Assembly: GCA_964393545.1 (NCBI GenBank)
Contig: CAYMUB010000042.1
Location: forward strand, 1 to 5,870
DNA length: 5,870 bases
DNA from: CAYMUB01 sp964393545
Lineage (GTDB): Bacteria > Patescibacteriota > Microgenomatia > Daviesbacterales > UBA10151
Reading direction: 5' to 3'
Shown here: one piece after another, positions 1-5,742 of the stretch
Layout: the number at the start of each line of letters is the position of its first letter
How positions within the stretch are numbered: position 1 is the first letter of the stretch
The notes under the pieces: model-generated
The model's input: only the letters and a program-made list of their open reading frames with translations
Told to the model about the DNA's origin: nothing
Databases searched by the model: none
Made by a program: the position numbers and the translations under genes

Positions 1-3
1 TCA

Positions 4-1716
4 TCATTCCCAGGCCAGGGTTTTTTTAGAAAGTCTGTCCAGTTCAATCTTGCTTCTGCCTTTGAAGAAATCTCCATTTGATAAGTGATTTTTTAATTTT
101 TCAACCAGAAAATCTCCAGCTAAAATTTCCGGCACAATCACAAAATCTGCTCCGGCTTCATACAAATCTTCTGCATCATCAGCTGTAGTGGCTCTAACAA
201 TTACCGGAATATTAACATGTCTTGATTTTAACTCTTCTAAAAGAAATTTATTATCTTCTGAATTGGCTGCTGTTGAGACAATCAATCTGGCATCTTTTAA
301 ATTAAGTACATCTAGGATTTCCGGATCCCCCATGTCCCCATAAAGTACCGGAATTTTCTCAGCCATTAATGCATCCACCTGATGTGGATTAAAATCCAGT
401 ACTATTTGAGGGATTTTTTCCCTTTTTAATAATTTAACAATCTCCCCTCCTACTTTCCTTGCTCCAATGATAATTACATGCCCCTCCAAATGATGCTCTC
501 CGCTTTTTCCATCTTCTGTGAAATGTTTAATGTTCTTTCTTTCAAAAAAGCCCAGGATGGAATTTAAATATTTATATAATCTATTTGATTGAGTAATCAT
601 TACTGACGCCACAATCATGGATAAAACTGTGGATAAAGCAATAACTGTTAAAGCTGACTGAGAAACAACTCCTATTTTAAAACCCACCAAAAGCAATATC
701 AAAGAGAATTCACTAATATGTGTCAGACTGATAGCTGTTTGAAACATAGTGTGTTTTCTAAATCCAAAAATTCCCAGTATTAACAGGAAGATCGTAGGTT
801 TTATAAGCAAAGTATAACTGGTAAAGAAGATTATTAAGGGATAAACCCGGCTTATTTCGGAAAACTTTACCTGTGTTCCCAGATAAACAAAAAATAGTGC
901 TACAAAAAACTCTCTTAAAGGTTTTACTCTGCCTTGAATTTGAAAGTGGAGCGGAGAGTTTGCCAAAGCCACTCCTGCTAAAAAGGCTCCAATTACAACA
1001 GAAAAGCCCAGGAAAATAGCAAATGAAATATAGATAAAACACCAGGCTAAAGCAGTTATAAATAAAAGTTCATTCTGTTTTGAAGCAGCTTTAAATACTG
1101 TTGGCAGGATAAATTTACTAAGTATTGGTATCATTCCAAAAAGCAAAACAGCCTTAAGTAACACTGCTAATATGGGAAAAGTTTGTTGAATGCCAAGACC
1201 TAAAACTGAGGTAGAAACAGTTAAAACAACCAAAAGTGCTATAGCCAGTAAATCTTCCAGGATTAAAATTCCTACAGCTAACTTGCCATATAAAGCGCCT
1301 ATATCATTTTTATCAATCAAAAGTTTGATAACTAGAATAGTGGAGGAAAAGGCCAGACCAACTCCTAAATACCAGGATTCCATAGCTCCAAAACCTAACA
1401 GCCTGGCAATTGATGATCCTAAAATGGTTGTAATAAAAATCTGCAAAGTTCCAGCCAAAAGCACAGGTTTACCCAGACTTTTTATTTCACGGAGATCAAG
1501 TTCCATCCCCACTAAAAAAAGCACAAAAGCTATTCCTATCTCCGGCAAAAAATTCAAAACTTCTGAAGCTCCGGGGTCAAAAATAGCAGTTGAGGCAATA
1601 ATAAGTCCTCCTAAAAGATAGGCTATAAGAAGCGGTAGTTTAAGCTTTACAACAACATAGCCTAAAACTGAAGATAAGCCTAATATTATGGCAAGTTGTA
1701 TAAAGATATTGTTCAT
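4..1716 (-). CDS. KefB-like CPA2 cation/proton antiporter with C-terminal RCK (TrkA-N) domain
   Basis: A 570-residue inner-membrane protein. Residues 1 to about 375 are a run of hydrophobic segments typical of the Na+/H+ exchanger fold (monovalent cation:proton antiporter-2, CPA2). Conserved-looking stretches are AFSSTILVIKLL (122-133), ILEDLLAI (152-159), GAFLAGVALANSP (243-255) and HISEFSLILLLVG (333-345). The acidic pair E154-D155 sits where the family carries its ion-binding acids. Residues about 411-530 form a Rossmann RCK/TrkA-N domain: the strand HVIII is followed by the glycine loop GARKVGGE (418-425), and D441 ends strand two, as in NAD(H)-binding forms. There is no obvious TrkA-C domain, only a charged tail. 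It likely exchanges K+ or Na+ for H+ under nucleotide control; the ion cannot be read from sequence. It is the last gene seen in the operon, 54 bp after the pseudouridine synthase. No Shine-Dalgarno sequence precedes the ATG. It ends in tandem stops TGATGA (1-6), so the gene is complete. Confidence 0.9.
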   Translation of the reverse strand: MNNIFIQLAIILGLSSVLGYVVVKLKLPLLIAYLLGGLIIASTAIFDPGASEVLNFLPEIGIAFVLFLVGMELDLREIKSLGKPVLLAGTLQIFITTILGSSIARLLGFGAMESWYLGVGLAFSSTILVIKLLIDKNDIGALYGKLAVGILILEDLLAIALLVVLTVSTSVLGLGIQQTFPILAVLLKAVLLFGMIPILSKFILPTVFKAASKQNELLFITALAWCFIYISFAIFLGFSVVIGAFLAGVALANSPLHFQIQGRVKPLREFFVALFFVYLGTQVKFSEISRVYPLIIFFTSYTLLIKPTIFLLILGIFGFRKHTMFQTAISLTHISEFSLILLLVGFKIGVVSQSALTVIALSTVLSMIVASVMITQSNRLYKYLNSILGFFERKNIKHFTEDGKSGEHHLEGHVIIIGARKVGGEIVKLLKREKIPQIVLDFNPHQVDALMAEKIPVLYGDMGDPEILDVLNLKDARLIVSTAANSEDNKFLLEELKSRHVNIPVIVRATTADDAEDLYEAGADFVIVPEILAGDFLVEKLKNHLSNGDFFKGRSKIELDRLSKKTLAWE

Positions 1717-1720
1717 AATT

Positions 1721-1783
1721 TAAGTTAAAAGGCAAAAGTAAAAAGGAAAAATATTTTTACTTTGAATTTTTTACTTTTTACTT
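1721..1783. repeat. Mirrored heptamer repeat between pseudouridine synthase and antiporter genes
   Basis: Read on the plus strand, 1721-1783 divides exactly into nine 7-base units. The left units resemble AAAGTAA (1728-1748: AAAGGCA, AAAGTAA, AAAGGAA), the centre is AAATATT (1749-1755), and the right units resemble TTTACTT (1756-1762, 1770-1776, 1777-1783, with TGAATTT at 1763-1769). The two halves are therefore inverted copies. The arms 1735-1744 and 1754-1763 are a perfect 10-bp inverted repeat with a 9-base loop. The element fills nearly the whole gap and runs into the end of the synthase gene, supplying its stop codon (1771-1773). An A/T-only stem is a weak terminator candidate, so I call this a repeat, not a terminator. 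Confidence 0.65.
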
Positions 1784-2529
1784 AAAAAGCTTAAAGCTTT
1801 TTCCAAATCCTCTGGTAACTTACTTTCCAGCTCCATCCAACCACCAGAAATTGGATGATAAAAACCTATTTTCTTGGCATGCAAAAACATTCTTGGGCAC
1901 CATCTTTTATCCAGCCTAAAAGTTTTCCTTCCCACATATTTTTCATCAGCCACAATAGGAAAATTAATATGTTTTAAATGTACCCTAATTTGATGCGTCC
2001 GTCCAGTTTTTGGGAAACATTTTAAAAGAGTAAACAGATTATAGTGGATAGTTGACAGTTTTCTCATCTGAATTTTATTAAAACCTACAAAAACTTCCTG
2101 TAACCTGTCCCCCGTAAACTGTAACCTTTCCACAGGTTCATATTCTGTCACAGCCTCCTTACCTCCTTCTAAAACAATAAATTTTTCTCTATTTTTGGGG
2201 TTTCTGGCAATATCTCCCTCTACCCTACCCTTTTCTGTAATAGTTCCATGTATTAAGGCCCAATATTCTTTTTTAGTAATTCTTTCTTTAAATTGACTTT
2301 GTAAATTTTCCAAAGCTGTTTGAGTTTTGGCCAGCAAAATAATTCCTGAAGTATCTTTATCTAACCTATGAACAATCCCTCCTCTTATTAATTTAATCCC
2401 AAATTCTTTCTGAGATATATCAGCTAAAGTCTCTTCTTTGACAGTTTCTGCACTTTCCACCACCAGACCAGGGGGTTTGTTTAAAACCAGCAGATCATCA
2501 TCTTGATAGATAACAGGGACACTAGCCAT
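1771..2529 (-). CDS. RluA-family pseudouridine synthase (no S4 domain)
   Basis: A 252-residue enzyme that isomerises specific uridines in RNA, most likely 23S rRNA, to pseudouridine; the exact target cannot be assigned. Family signatures are clear: the N-terminal strand YQDDDLLVLNKPPGLVV (8-24), the catalytic motif HRLDKDTSGI (54-63) with nucleophile Asp57, KKEYWALIHG (86-95) and KTGRTHQIRVHL (174-185), then MFLHAKKIGFYHP near the C-terminus. It lacks the N-terminal S4 RNA-binding domain of RluC and RluD, giving the compact RluA-type layout. Unusually, about 27-30 residues (roughly 136-164) separate VER from the strand LFTLLKCF, where relatives have only a short turn. This stretch is encoded by a heptamer-repeat block (2032-2126). 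The ATG overlaps the end of the upstream regulator gene by 8 bp (ATGGCTAG), which suggests translational coupling. The last residues and stop fall inside another repeat. Confidence 0.92.
   Translation of the reverse strand: MASVPVIYQDDDLLVLNKPPGLVVESAETVKEETLADISQKEFGIKLIRGGIVHRLDKDTSGIILLAKTQTALENLQSQFKERITKKEYWALIHGTITEKGRVEGDIARNPKNREKFIVLEGGKEAVTEYEPVERLQFTGDRLQEVFVGFNKIQMRKLSTIHYNLFTLLKCFPKTGRTHQIRVHLKHINFPIVADEKYVGRKTFRLDKRWCPRMFLHAKKIGFYHPISGGWMELESKLPEDLEKALSFLSKK
2032..2126 (-). repeat. Heptamer-repeat element inserted in frame within the pseudouridine synthase gene
   Basis: On the coding (minus) strand the block starts with four 7-base units: GGTTACA (2120-2126), GTTTACG (2113-2119), GGGGACA (2106-2112) and GGTTACA (2099-2105). 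It ends with four more of different sense: ACTGTCA (2053-2059), ACTATCC (2046-2052), ACTATAA (2039-2045) and TCTGTTT (2032-2038). The terminal sets look like degenerate inverted copies (ACA/TGT cores) around a 39-base centre. The block encodes about residues 135-166, including the doubled RLQ (135-137 and 142-144), and stays in frame. It coincides with the extra segment the family normally lacks. Confidence 0.6.
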
Positions 2530-2917
2530 TAGAGGTCTTACTCAGAAAGCTCTTTATTTCAGTTAAAACCTGATCAGGATTTAAAGCAGATTTGATTAAA
2601 AAACCCTCTGCTCCTAAGTCAAAACACTGTTTTATGATGCTGTCTTGACCAAGATTAGTTAAGACCACTACTGCCTTATTTGGAGTTTTGGGAGGTTGAA
2701 CTTTTAGATCTCTCAAAACCTGCAGTCCGTCTTTTTTGGGCAACATAATATCCAAAAGTATTAAATCAAACCCCCCTATGAGGGCTTTTTGAGAAGCTAT
2801 TTCACCATCTGCAGCCACATCAATATGATATCCTTCTGCTTGAAGCAGCTCTTGATAAAACTCCCTGATAAATTGATCATCTTCAACAATCAAAATTTTT
2901 TTATTTGAGTTATCCAT
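2522..2917 (-). CDS. Single-domain response regulator (CheY-like receiver)
   Basis: A 131-residue receiver domain with no output domain, so it probably signals by binding a partner protein rather than DNA. From the ATG at 2917, key residues are the acidic cluster E12-D13-D14 (LIVEDD), phospho-acceptor Asp56 in LILLDIMLP, switch Thr87 (VVLTN) and Lys109 (GFLIKS). These numbers match the usual CheY positions (D13, D57, T87, K109), which supports this start. An in-frame TTG at 2935 would add six residues (MYIVFS), but these come from a heptamer repeat and have no family counterpart. The gene lies 30 bp downstream of the histidine kinase, its likely phosphodonor, and overlaps the pseudouridine synthase by 8 bp. 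No Shine-Dalgarno sequence is visible. Confidence 0.93.
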   Translation of the reverse strand: MDNSNKKILIVEDDQFIREFYQELLQAEGYHIDVAADGEIASQKALIGGFDLILLDIMLPKKDGLQVLRDLKVQPPKTPNKAVVVLTNLGQDSIIKQCFDLGAEGFLIKSALNPDQVLTEIKSFLSKTSNG

Positions 2918-2948
2918 ACTAAATACTATATACAATATACTTCATACT
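2914..2948 (-). repeat. Five-unit heptamer tandem repeat filling the kinase-regulator gap
   Basis: On the minus strand five consecutive 7-base units run AGTATGA, AGTATAT, TGTATAT, AGTATTT, AGTATGG (2948 down to 2914), consensus AGTATNN. The first unit begins with the last base of the kinase stop codon and the last contains the regulator ATG. The repeat therefore makes up the whole 30-bp spacer and abuts both genes. It takes the place where a ribosome binding site would be, and no GGAGG-like motif is present. Confidence 0.7.
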
Positions 2949-4297
2949 TACAATGCTACTGGTTCTAAATCCTTAGCTTCTCCTTCAACTTTGACTGCAA
3001 ATTCAGCTGCTTTTTTTACTATTTCTTCAGTTGCTATGGGTAAAGAGAAGGCAAAGGTTGAACCTTTTTCTGGTCCTTCTGAATTAACCCAAATTTTACC
3101 ATGCATTAAATCAATTAAACTCTTTGAGATGTATAATCCTAAACCAGTGCCACCTGAGGTGGAAACAGCTGTATATGAACTATCCAACCTGGAAAACTTA
3201 TGAAACAGTTTGGTTAGATCATCTTTGGCTATTCCAGCCCCATTATCTTTAACTGATATATCAATCATGTTTTCATGCACAGCAAAGTCAACCATGATTT
3301 GACCTGAGGGATAACTAAACTTTAAAGAATTACCTATTAAATTAAGTAAGATTTGATGGACTTTATCAGGATCACCAAAGGCAGGAGGAATCTGGTGCTC
3401 TAAAACAACCAGTTTAATACTCTTTTCATCTGCTTTAATTTTTACTTCCTCCATCACATCTTTAGCCAGATCTACAATACTAAAACTCTGAGGATTAATT
3501 TCTATTCTACCTGCCTCTATCCTGGACACATTTAACATATCATTAACCAGATTAATTAATCTTTCGGTAGAAACTAAAGTTCTATACAAATATTTCTCCA
3601 ACTTTTGAGATAAAGGAATATCTGATCTGTGTAAAGCCATCCACACATAAGACCTGATTGCTGTCATGGGAGTCCGAAGTTCATGTGAGGCAACAGACAC
3701 AAAGTCATCTTTAAGTTTATCTAATTGGTGAAGTTTGGCATTCATTTCATAAACTTGTTGAGTAATTTTAGTTAAAGAACTTTCAGTATCTTCTAATCTA
3801 TAAGCAATATTAACAAGCTTGGTGACCATTTCTCCAAACTCAATTTCTTCTGGATCAATTTTATCAGCTGTTTTAGATCCCCCTAATACTAATACCCCAG
3901 ATAACTTACGGGCATGCTGGATTGGTAACATTAGTAATGAATGAATATTAGCAAACTCTGAGTATGAGGAGTTAATAAAAAAACCTACATCTGAAATCAT
4001 GACTGCCTCTCCATACATTACTTTCATCTCCCACTCACTGCCTTTTTTAAATAAATTTTCCCAAGTAATAATATGCGCCAAAGTTGACTGATTATCCTTA
4101 TCAGTAAAAAATGTTTGTTGGATTTTTCCATCAGCATCAATAAAAACAGCAGATAAAAAAATATAAGGATATCCAGTAAAATTTAATTCTTTTAAAACAA
4201 TTGGCAAGAATTGCTCTAATAATTGGGTACTATCTTCTATCTCCAGTACTGTTTGTTGAAGTTTTAAAAAAGCAGCTATCTTATCTTCAGAGACCAT
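2948..4297 (-). CDS. Cytoplasmic GAF-domain sensor histidine kinase
   Basis: A 449-residue two-component sensor kinase. Residues about 8-165 form a GAF-like sensor domain (for example SLLMLPIQ 120-127 and GVLVLGGSK 134-142). Residues 166-200 are probably a coiled-coil linker. The HisKA dimerisation domain follows, with H-box SHELRTP (204-210); His205 is the phospho-site and E206/T209 fit the ExxT phosphatase motif. The HATPase_c domain has the N-box around NLIGNSLKFS (319-328, N323), G1 DNGAGI (351-356), F-box LFHKFSR (364-370) and G2 GGTGLGL (382-388). A tail of about 30 residues follows the ATPase core. There is no transmembrane segment or signal peptide, so it senses a cytoplasmic cue that cannot be named from sequence. 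The adjacent receiver protein is its likely partner. A TATAAT box ends 8 bp before the ATG and no Shine-Dalgarno sequence is present. Part of the gene (4079-4206, residues about 31-73) is repeated at the window end. Confidence 0.95.
   Translation of the reverse strand: MVSEDKIAAFLKLQQTVLEIEDSTQLLEQFLPIVLKELNFTGYPYIFLSAVFIDADGKIQQTFFTDKDNQSTLAHIITWENLFKKGSEWEMKVMYGEAVMISDVGFFINSSYSEFANIHSLLMLPIQHARKLSGVLVLGGSKTADKIDPEEIEFGEMVTKLVNIAYRLEDTESSLTKITQQVYEMNAKLHQLDKLKDDFVSVASHELRTPMTAIRSYVWMALHRSDIPLSQKLEKYLYRTLVSTERLINLVNDMLNVSRIEAGRIEINPQSFSIVDLAKDVMEEVKIKADEKSIKLVVLEHQIPPAFGDPDKVHQILLNLIGNSLKFSYPSGQIMVDFAVHENMIDISVKDNGAGIAKDDLTKLFHKFSRLDSSYTAVSTSGGTGLGLYISKSLIDLMHGKIWVNSEGPEKGSTFAFSLPIATEEIVKKAAEFAVKVEGEAKDLEPVAL
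4079..4206. repeat. 128-bp exact direct repeat, copy 1 (inside kinase gene)
   Basis: This stretch encodes about residues 31-73 of the kinase GAF region. It is identical, base for base and in the same orientation, to 5743-5870. The base before each copy differs (C at 4078, T at 5742), so 4079 is the true left edge. The right edge is set by the end of the window. Confidence 0.97.
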
Positions 4298-4305
4298 ATA
4301 AACGT

Positions 4306-4335
4306 ATTATATGTCATTATAAAAAATCAATCCAA
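4306..4335 (-). promoter_or_regulatory. Predicted promoter of the kinase operon, probably leaderless
   Basis: On the minus strand a perfect -10 box TATAAT lies at 4311-4306. A partial -35 box, TTGGAT (4335-4330), sits 18 bp upstream. The -10 box ends only 8 bp before the kinase ATG (4297), so transcription would start at or within a few bases of the start codon. That fits the absence of a Shine-Dalgarno sequence. The -35 match is weak (3 of 6) and overlaps the first inverted repeat of the intergenic region. Confidence 0.5.
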
Positions 4336-4351
4336 CCTTGACAAAGGTTGG
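4332..4351. repeat. Inverted repeat 1 of the divergent intergenic region
   Basis: CCAACCTT (4332-4339) and AAGGTTGG (4344-4351) are perfect 8-bp arms around the 4-base loop GACA. They overlap both the predicted kinase -35 box and a plus-strand TTGACA (4338-4343). A DNA operator or an RNA hairpin is possible. Read on the minus strand it is followed, after five bases, by six T, so a weak terminator for antisense transcripts cannot be excluded. Confidence 0.6.
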
Positions 4352-4378
4352 TTAAATATGATAGTGTATCCCTATTAT
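4338..4378 (+). promoter_or_regulatory. Possible promoter region for the exported-protein gene
   Basis: A perfect consensus -35, TTGACA, lies at 4338-4343. The downstream -10 choices are imperfect: TAGTGT (4362-4367, 18-bp spacer, weak match) or TATGAT (4357-4362, good match but only a 13-bp spacer). A second pair is TTGGTT (4348-4353) with TATTAT (4373-4378, 19-bp spacer). Any of these would give a leader of about 125-145 bases containing inverted repeats 3 and 4 and possibly part of repeat 2. Confidence 0.3.
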
Positions 4379-4389
4379 AGGATACCTAT
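4361..4389. repeat. Inverted repeat 2 of the divergent intergenic region
   Basis: GTATCC (4366-4371) pairs with GGATAC (4380-4385). After a single bulged T (4365), ATAG (4361-4364) pairs with CTAT (4386-4389). This gives ten pairs in total around an 8-base A/T-rich loop. It could be an operator overlapping the plus-strand promoter or a hairpin at the head of the transcript. Confidence 0.5.
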
Positions 4390-4402
4390 GACTATTAATC
4401 TA

Positions 4403-4427
4403 GGTTTGCAACGTACGTTGCTTTACC
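4403..4427. repeat. Inverted repeat 3: perfect 14-bp palindrome with outer arms
   Basis: GCAACGTACGTTGC (4408-4421) is a perfect palindrome with no central spacer. GGT (4403-4405) and ACC (4425-4427) pair outside it across short T-rich internal loops. Zero-spacer symmetry and high GC against an AT-rich background suit a binding site for a dimeric repressor better than a stable RNA hairpin. No regulator with a DNA-binding domain is encoded in this window. Confidence 0.55.
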
Positions 4428-4453
4428 AAAAAAATAAACAGCACTCCTTCCAA

Positions 4454-4482
4454 GAGATACCGTTACTAACTAACGGTACCTC
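4454..4482 (+). promoter_or_regulatory. Inverted repeat 4: hairpin just upstream of the exported-protein gene
   Basis: TACCGTTA (4458-4465) and TAACGGTA (4471-4478) are perfect 8-bp arms around the loop CTAAC. After a single A/C mismatch, GAG (4454-4456) pairs with CTC (4480-4482), giving eleven pairs. The hairpin ends about 18 bases before the ribosome binding site. It could stabilise the leader or affect translation of the plus-strand gene. It has no following T-run, so it is not a standard terminator. Confidence 0.55.
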
Positions 4483-4500
4483 AAATATTTCCTTTAGTCA

Positions 4501-4506
4501 AGGGGG
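4501..4506 (+). promoter_or_regulatory. Ribosome binding site of the exported-protein gene
   Basis: AGGGGG lies five bases before the ATG at 4512. It is the only clear Shine-Dalgarno-like sequence in the window and decides for this start over the in-frame ATG at 4563 (residue 18), which has no such motif. Confidence 0.7.
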
Positions 4507-4511
4507 TAAAT

Positions 4512-5735
4512 ATGTCTCCTGACCGCCAACCTTCTTTCCCTACTCCCCGAATAAAAGATCGAATGAGCCGAAGGGACCTTTTCAGAATAGCTGGAGCTAT
4601 TGCAAAAACTGTTGGAGTAGTAACTTTAGCCGAAGCAGTCTCCCCATTAATTAATACTGGAATAATCCGTCTTCCTATTCTAGAAACCCCAAGAGCTGAA
4701 GCTGCTGGACCTATTGTTGAGGAAAGTGTAAATACAACCATGAAAAGAAAAGCAGCTCAATGGGGTGTTGAAGCCTTAGGCGGACGTACAACCGAGACTT
4801 GGGACCCTCAAGATGGGTTTCAGTATATGGCATTTCAAAGAGCTATCCTTCAAAGAGACCCAAGGAGCGGTGATATAAGACTTTGGAATACCTTAGATGA
4901 AATGCACAACAGAGGTATGAATGCTAGACTAGATAACGGTAGTTTGGGAGTTACTATTCCTCCACAAGTAGACATGGATGACCGCTCTGGAGGAAGCTTG
5001 GATGTTGCATTTGCTAACCGTGTTAAAGCTTTTGAAGTTCCTTCTGATATCCTAGGATATGTTAATAACTTTAGAGGCAGTTTTGAAACAGGAGTATTTA
5101 CCTCGCCAGGTAAAGATTATGGATCTTATGAAGTATGGAGGTTGCAAAGAATGGCAGTAATGAGATGGAAAGACTCAGGTCTTATTCAAGGAATCTTGGC
5201 AGGAGATGCAGCCAAGGCAGCGGGTATTGTACCAGCAGATGTTCGACTAACAGCTGTTGATCTTAATTTTGCAAATGGTGGTGGAGTAGCTGAGAGTCCA
5301 AAACCTAATCCAGCCCCAGTATCAGCACCAGAAGCTCCCAAAGTCCAAGTTCCAGATCTACCATCAGGTGGTATTCATGATAACCAATATCCTGATGAAT
5401 TAAGACAAATAACACTACGTTATATGACAAGATTTTATAAAGAAACACCGCTATCAATCCAGGGTTCTGGCGTAATAACTGGTTGGGATATAGGTGATAA
5501 TCAAATTGTTCTTCACATTGACATTTCCGGGGATCGCAAAGATATTCCATTAAAACCAACGTCTGGTAATAGAATATCTTGGTATGCTGCCAGAAGTTCT
5601 GAGATACTTTTTTACCAGTCGCCTGATATGGCTACTACTGTGGCTGCCTTACAAAAGTATCTCAGACTTGGTGATCCAATGAGCGTCGCTGTTAGAGTTG
5701 ATGGAACAATACAAAGAGTAACTACTTTTGAATAA
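4512..5735 (+). CDS. Tat-exported protein of unknown function
   Basis: A 407-residue protein with a twin-arginine signal: SRRDLFR at 19-25 (R20, R21), a mildly hydrophobic stretch at 26-42 and a possible AEA cleavage site at 62-64. Export across the inner membrane, folded, is therefore likely. The mature part has no cysteine. Residues about 78-150 (QWGVEALGG, DGFQYMAFQRAILQ, LWNTLDEMHNRG) resemble, from memory only, repeat-like segments in extracellular proteins of Chloroflexi and CPR bacteria; this is tentative. A Pro-rich linker (262-284) leads to a C-terminal domain (about 290-407) rich in predicted beta strands, which I do not recognise. No catalytic motif is evident. It is divergent from the kinase operon, has the window's only clear ribosome binding site and is preceded by four inverted repeats. 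Eight bases after the stop the repeated kinase fragment begins, so any downstream neighbour is unseen. Confidence 0.85.
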   Translation: MSPDRQPSFPTPRIKDRMSRRDLFRIAGAIAKTVGVVTLAEAVSPLINTGIIRLPILETPRAEAAGPIVEESVNTTMKRKAAQWGVEALGGRTTETWDPQDGFQYMAFQRAILQRDPRSGDIRLWNTLDEMHNRGMNARLDNGSLGVTIPPQVDMDDRSGGSLDVAFANRVKAFEVPSDILGYVNNFRGSFETGVFTSPGKDYGSYEVWRLQRMAVMRWKDSGLIQGILAGDAAKAAGIVPADVRLTAVDLNFANGGGVAESPKPNPAPVSAPEAPKVQVPDLPSGGIHDNQYPDELRQITLRYMTRFYKETPLSIQGSGVITGWDIGDNQIVLHIDISGDRKDIPLKPTSGNRISWYAARSSEILFYQSPDMATTVAALQKYLRLGDPMSVAVRVDGTIQRVTTFE

Positions 5736-5742
5736 TATTTAT

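Noticed and set aside
1190..1621. A 143-codon plus-strand reading frame
   Set aside because: It is antisense to the transmembrane core of the antiporter, has low-complexity Lys/Ser/Pro-rich content, and no ribosome binding site or family motif.
1735..1763. Terminator between the synthase and antiporter genes
   Set aside because: The 10-bp stem is almost purely A/T and would be unstable. It is better explained as the two halves of the mirrored heptamer repeat.
2032..2126. Frameshift or pseudogene in the pseudouridine synthase
   Set aside because: The reading frame is open across the block and all catalytic and binding motifs on both sides remain in one frame.
2918..2935. TTG start at 2935 for the response regulator
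   Set aside because: The six extra residues come from the heptamer repeat, no ribosome binding site precedes the TTG, and the ATG at 2917 gives standard receiver numbering.
1721..2948. CRISPR array
   Set aside because: The repeats are 7-base degenerate tandem units without unique spacers of regular length, and no cas gene is present.
4321..4351. Rho-independent terminator on the minus strand (repeat 1 plus six T)
   Set aside because: The T-run starts five bases after the stem, and no minus-strand gene lies upstream for it to terminate. It remains only a weak possibility for antisense transcripts.
4481..4741. An 86-codon minus-strand reading frame
   Set aside because: It is the antisense shadow of the Tat signal region of the exported protein and has no support of its own.
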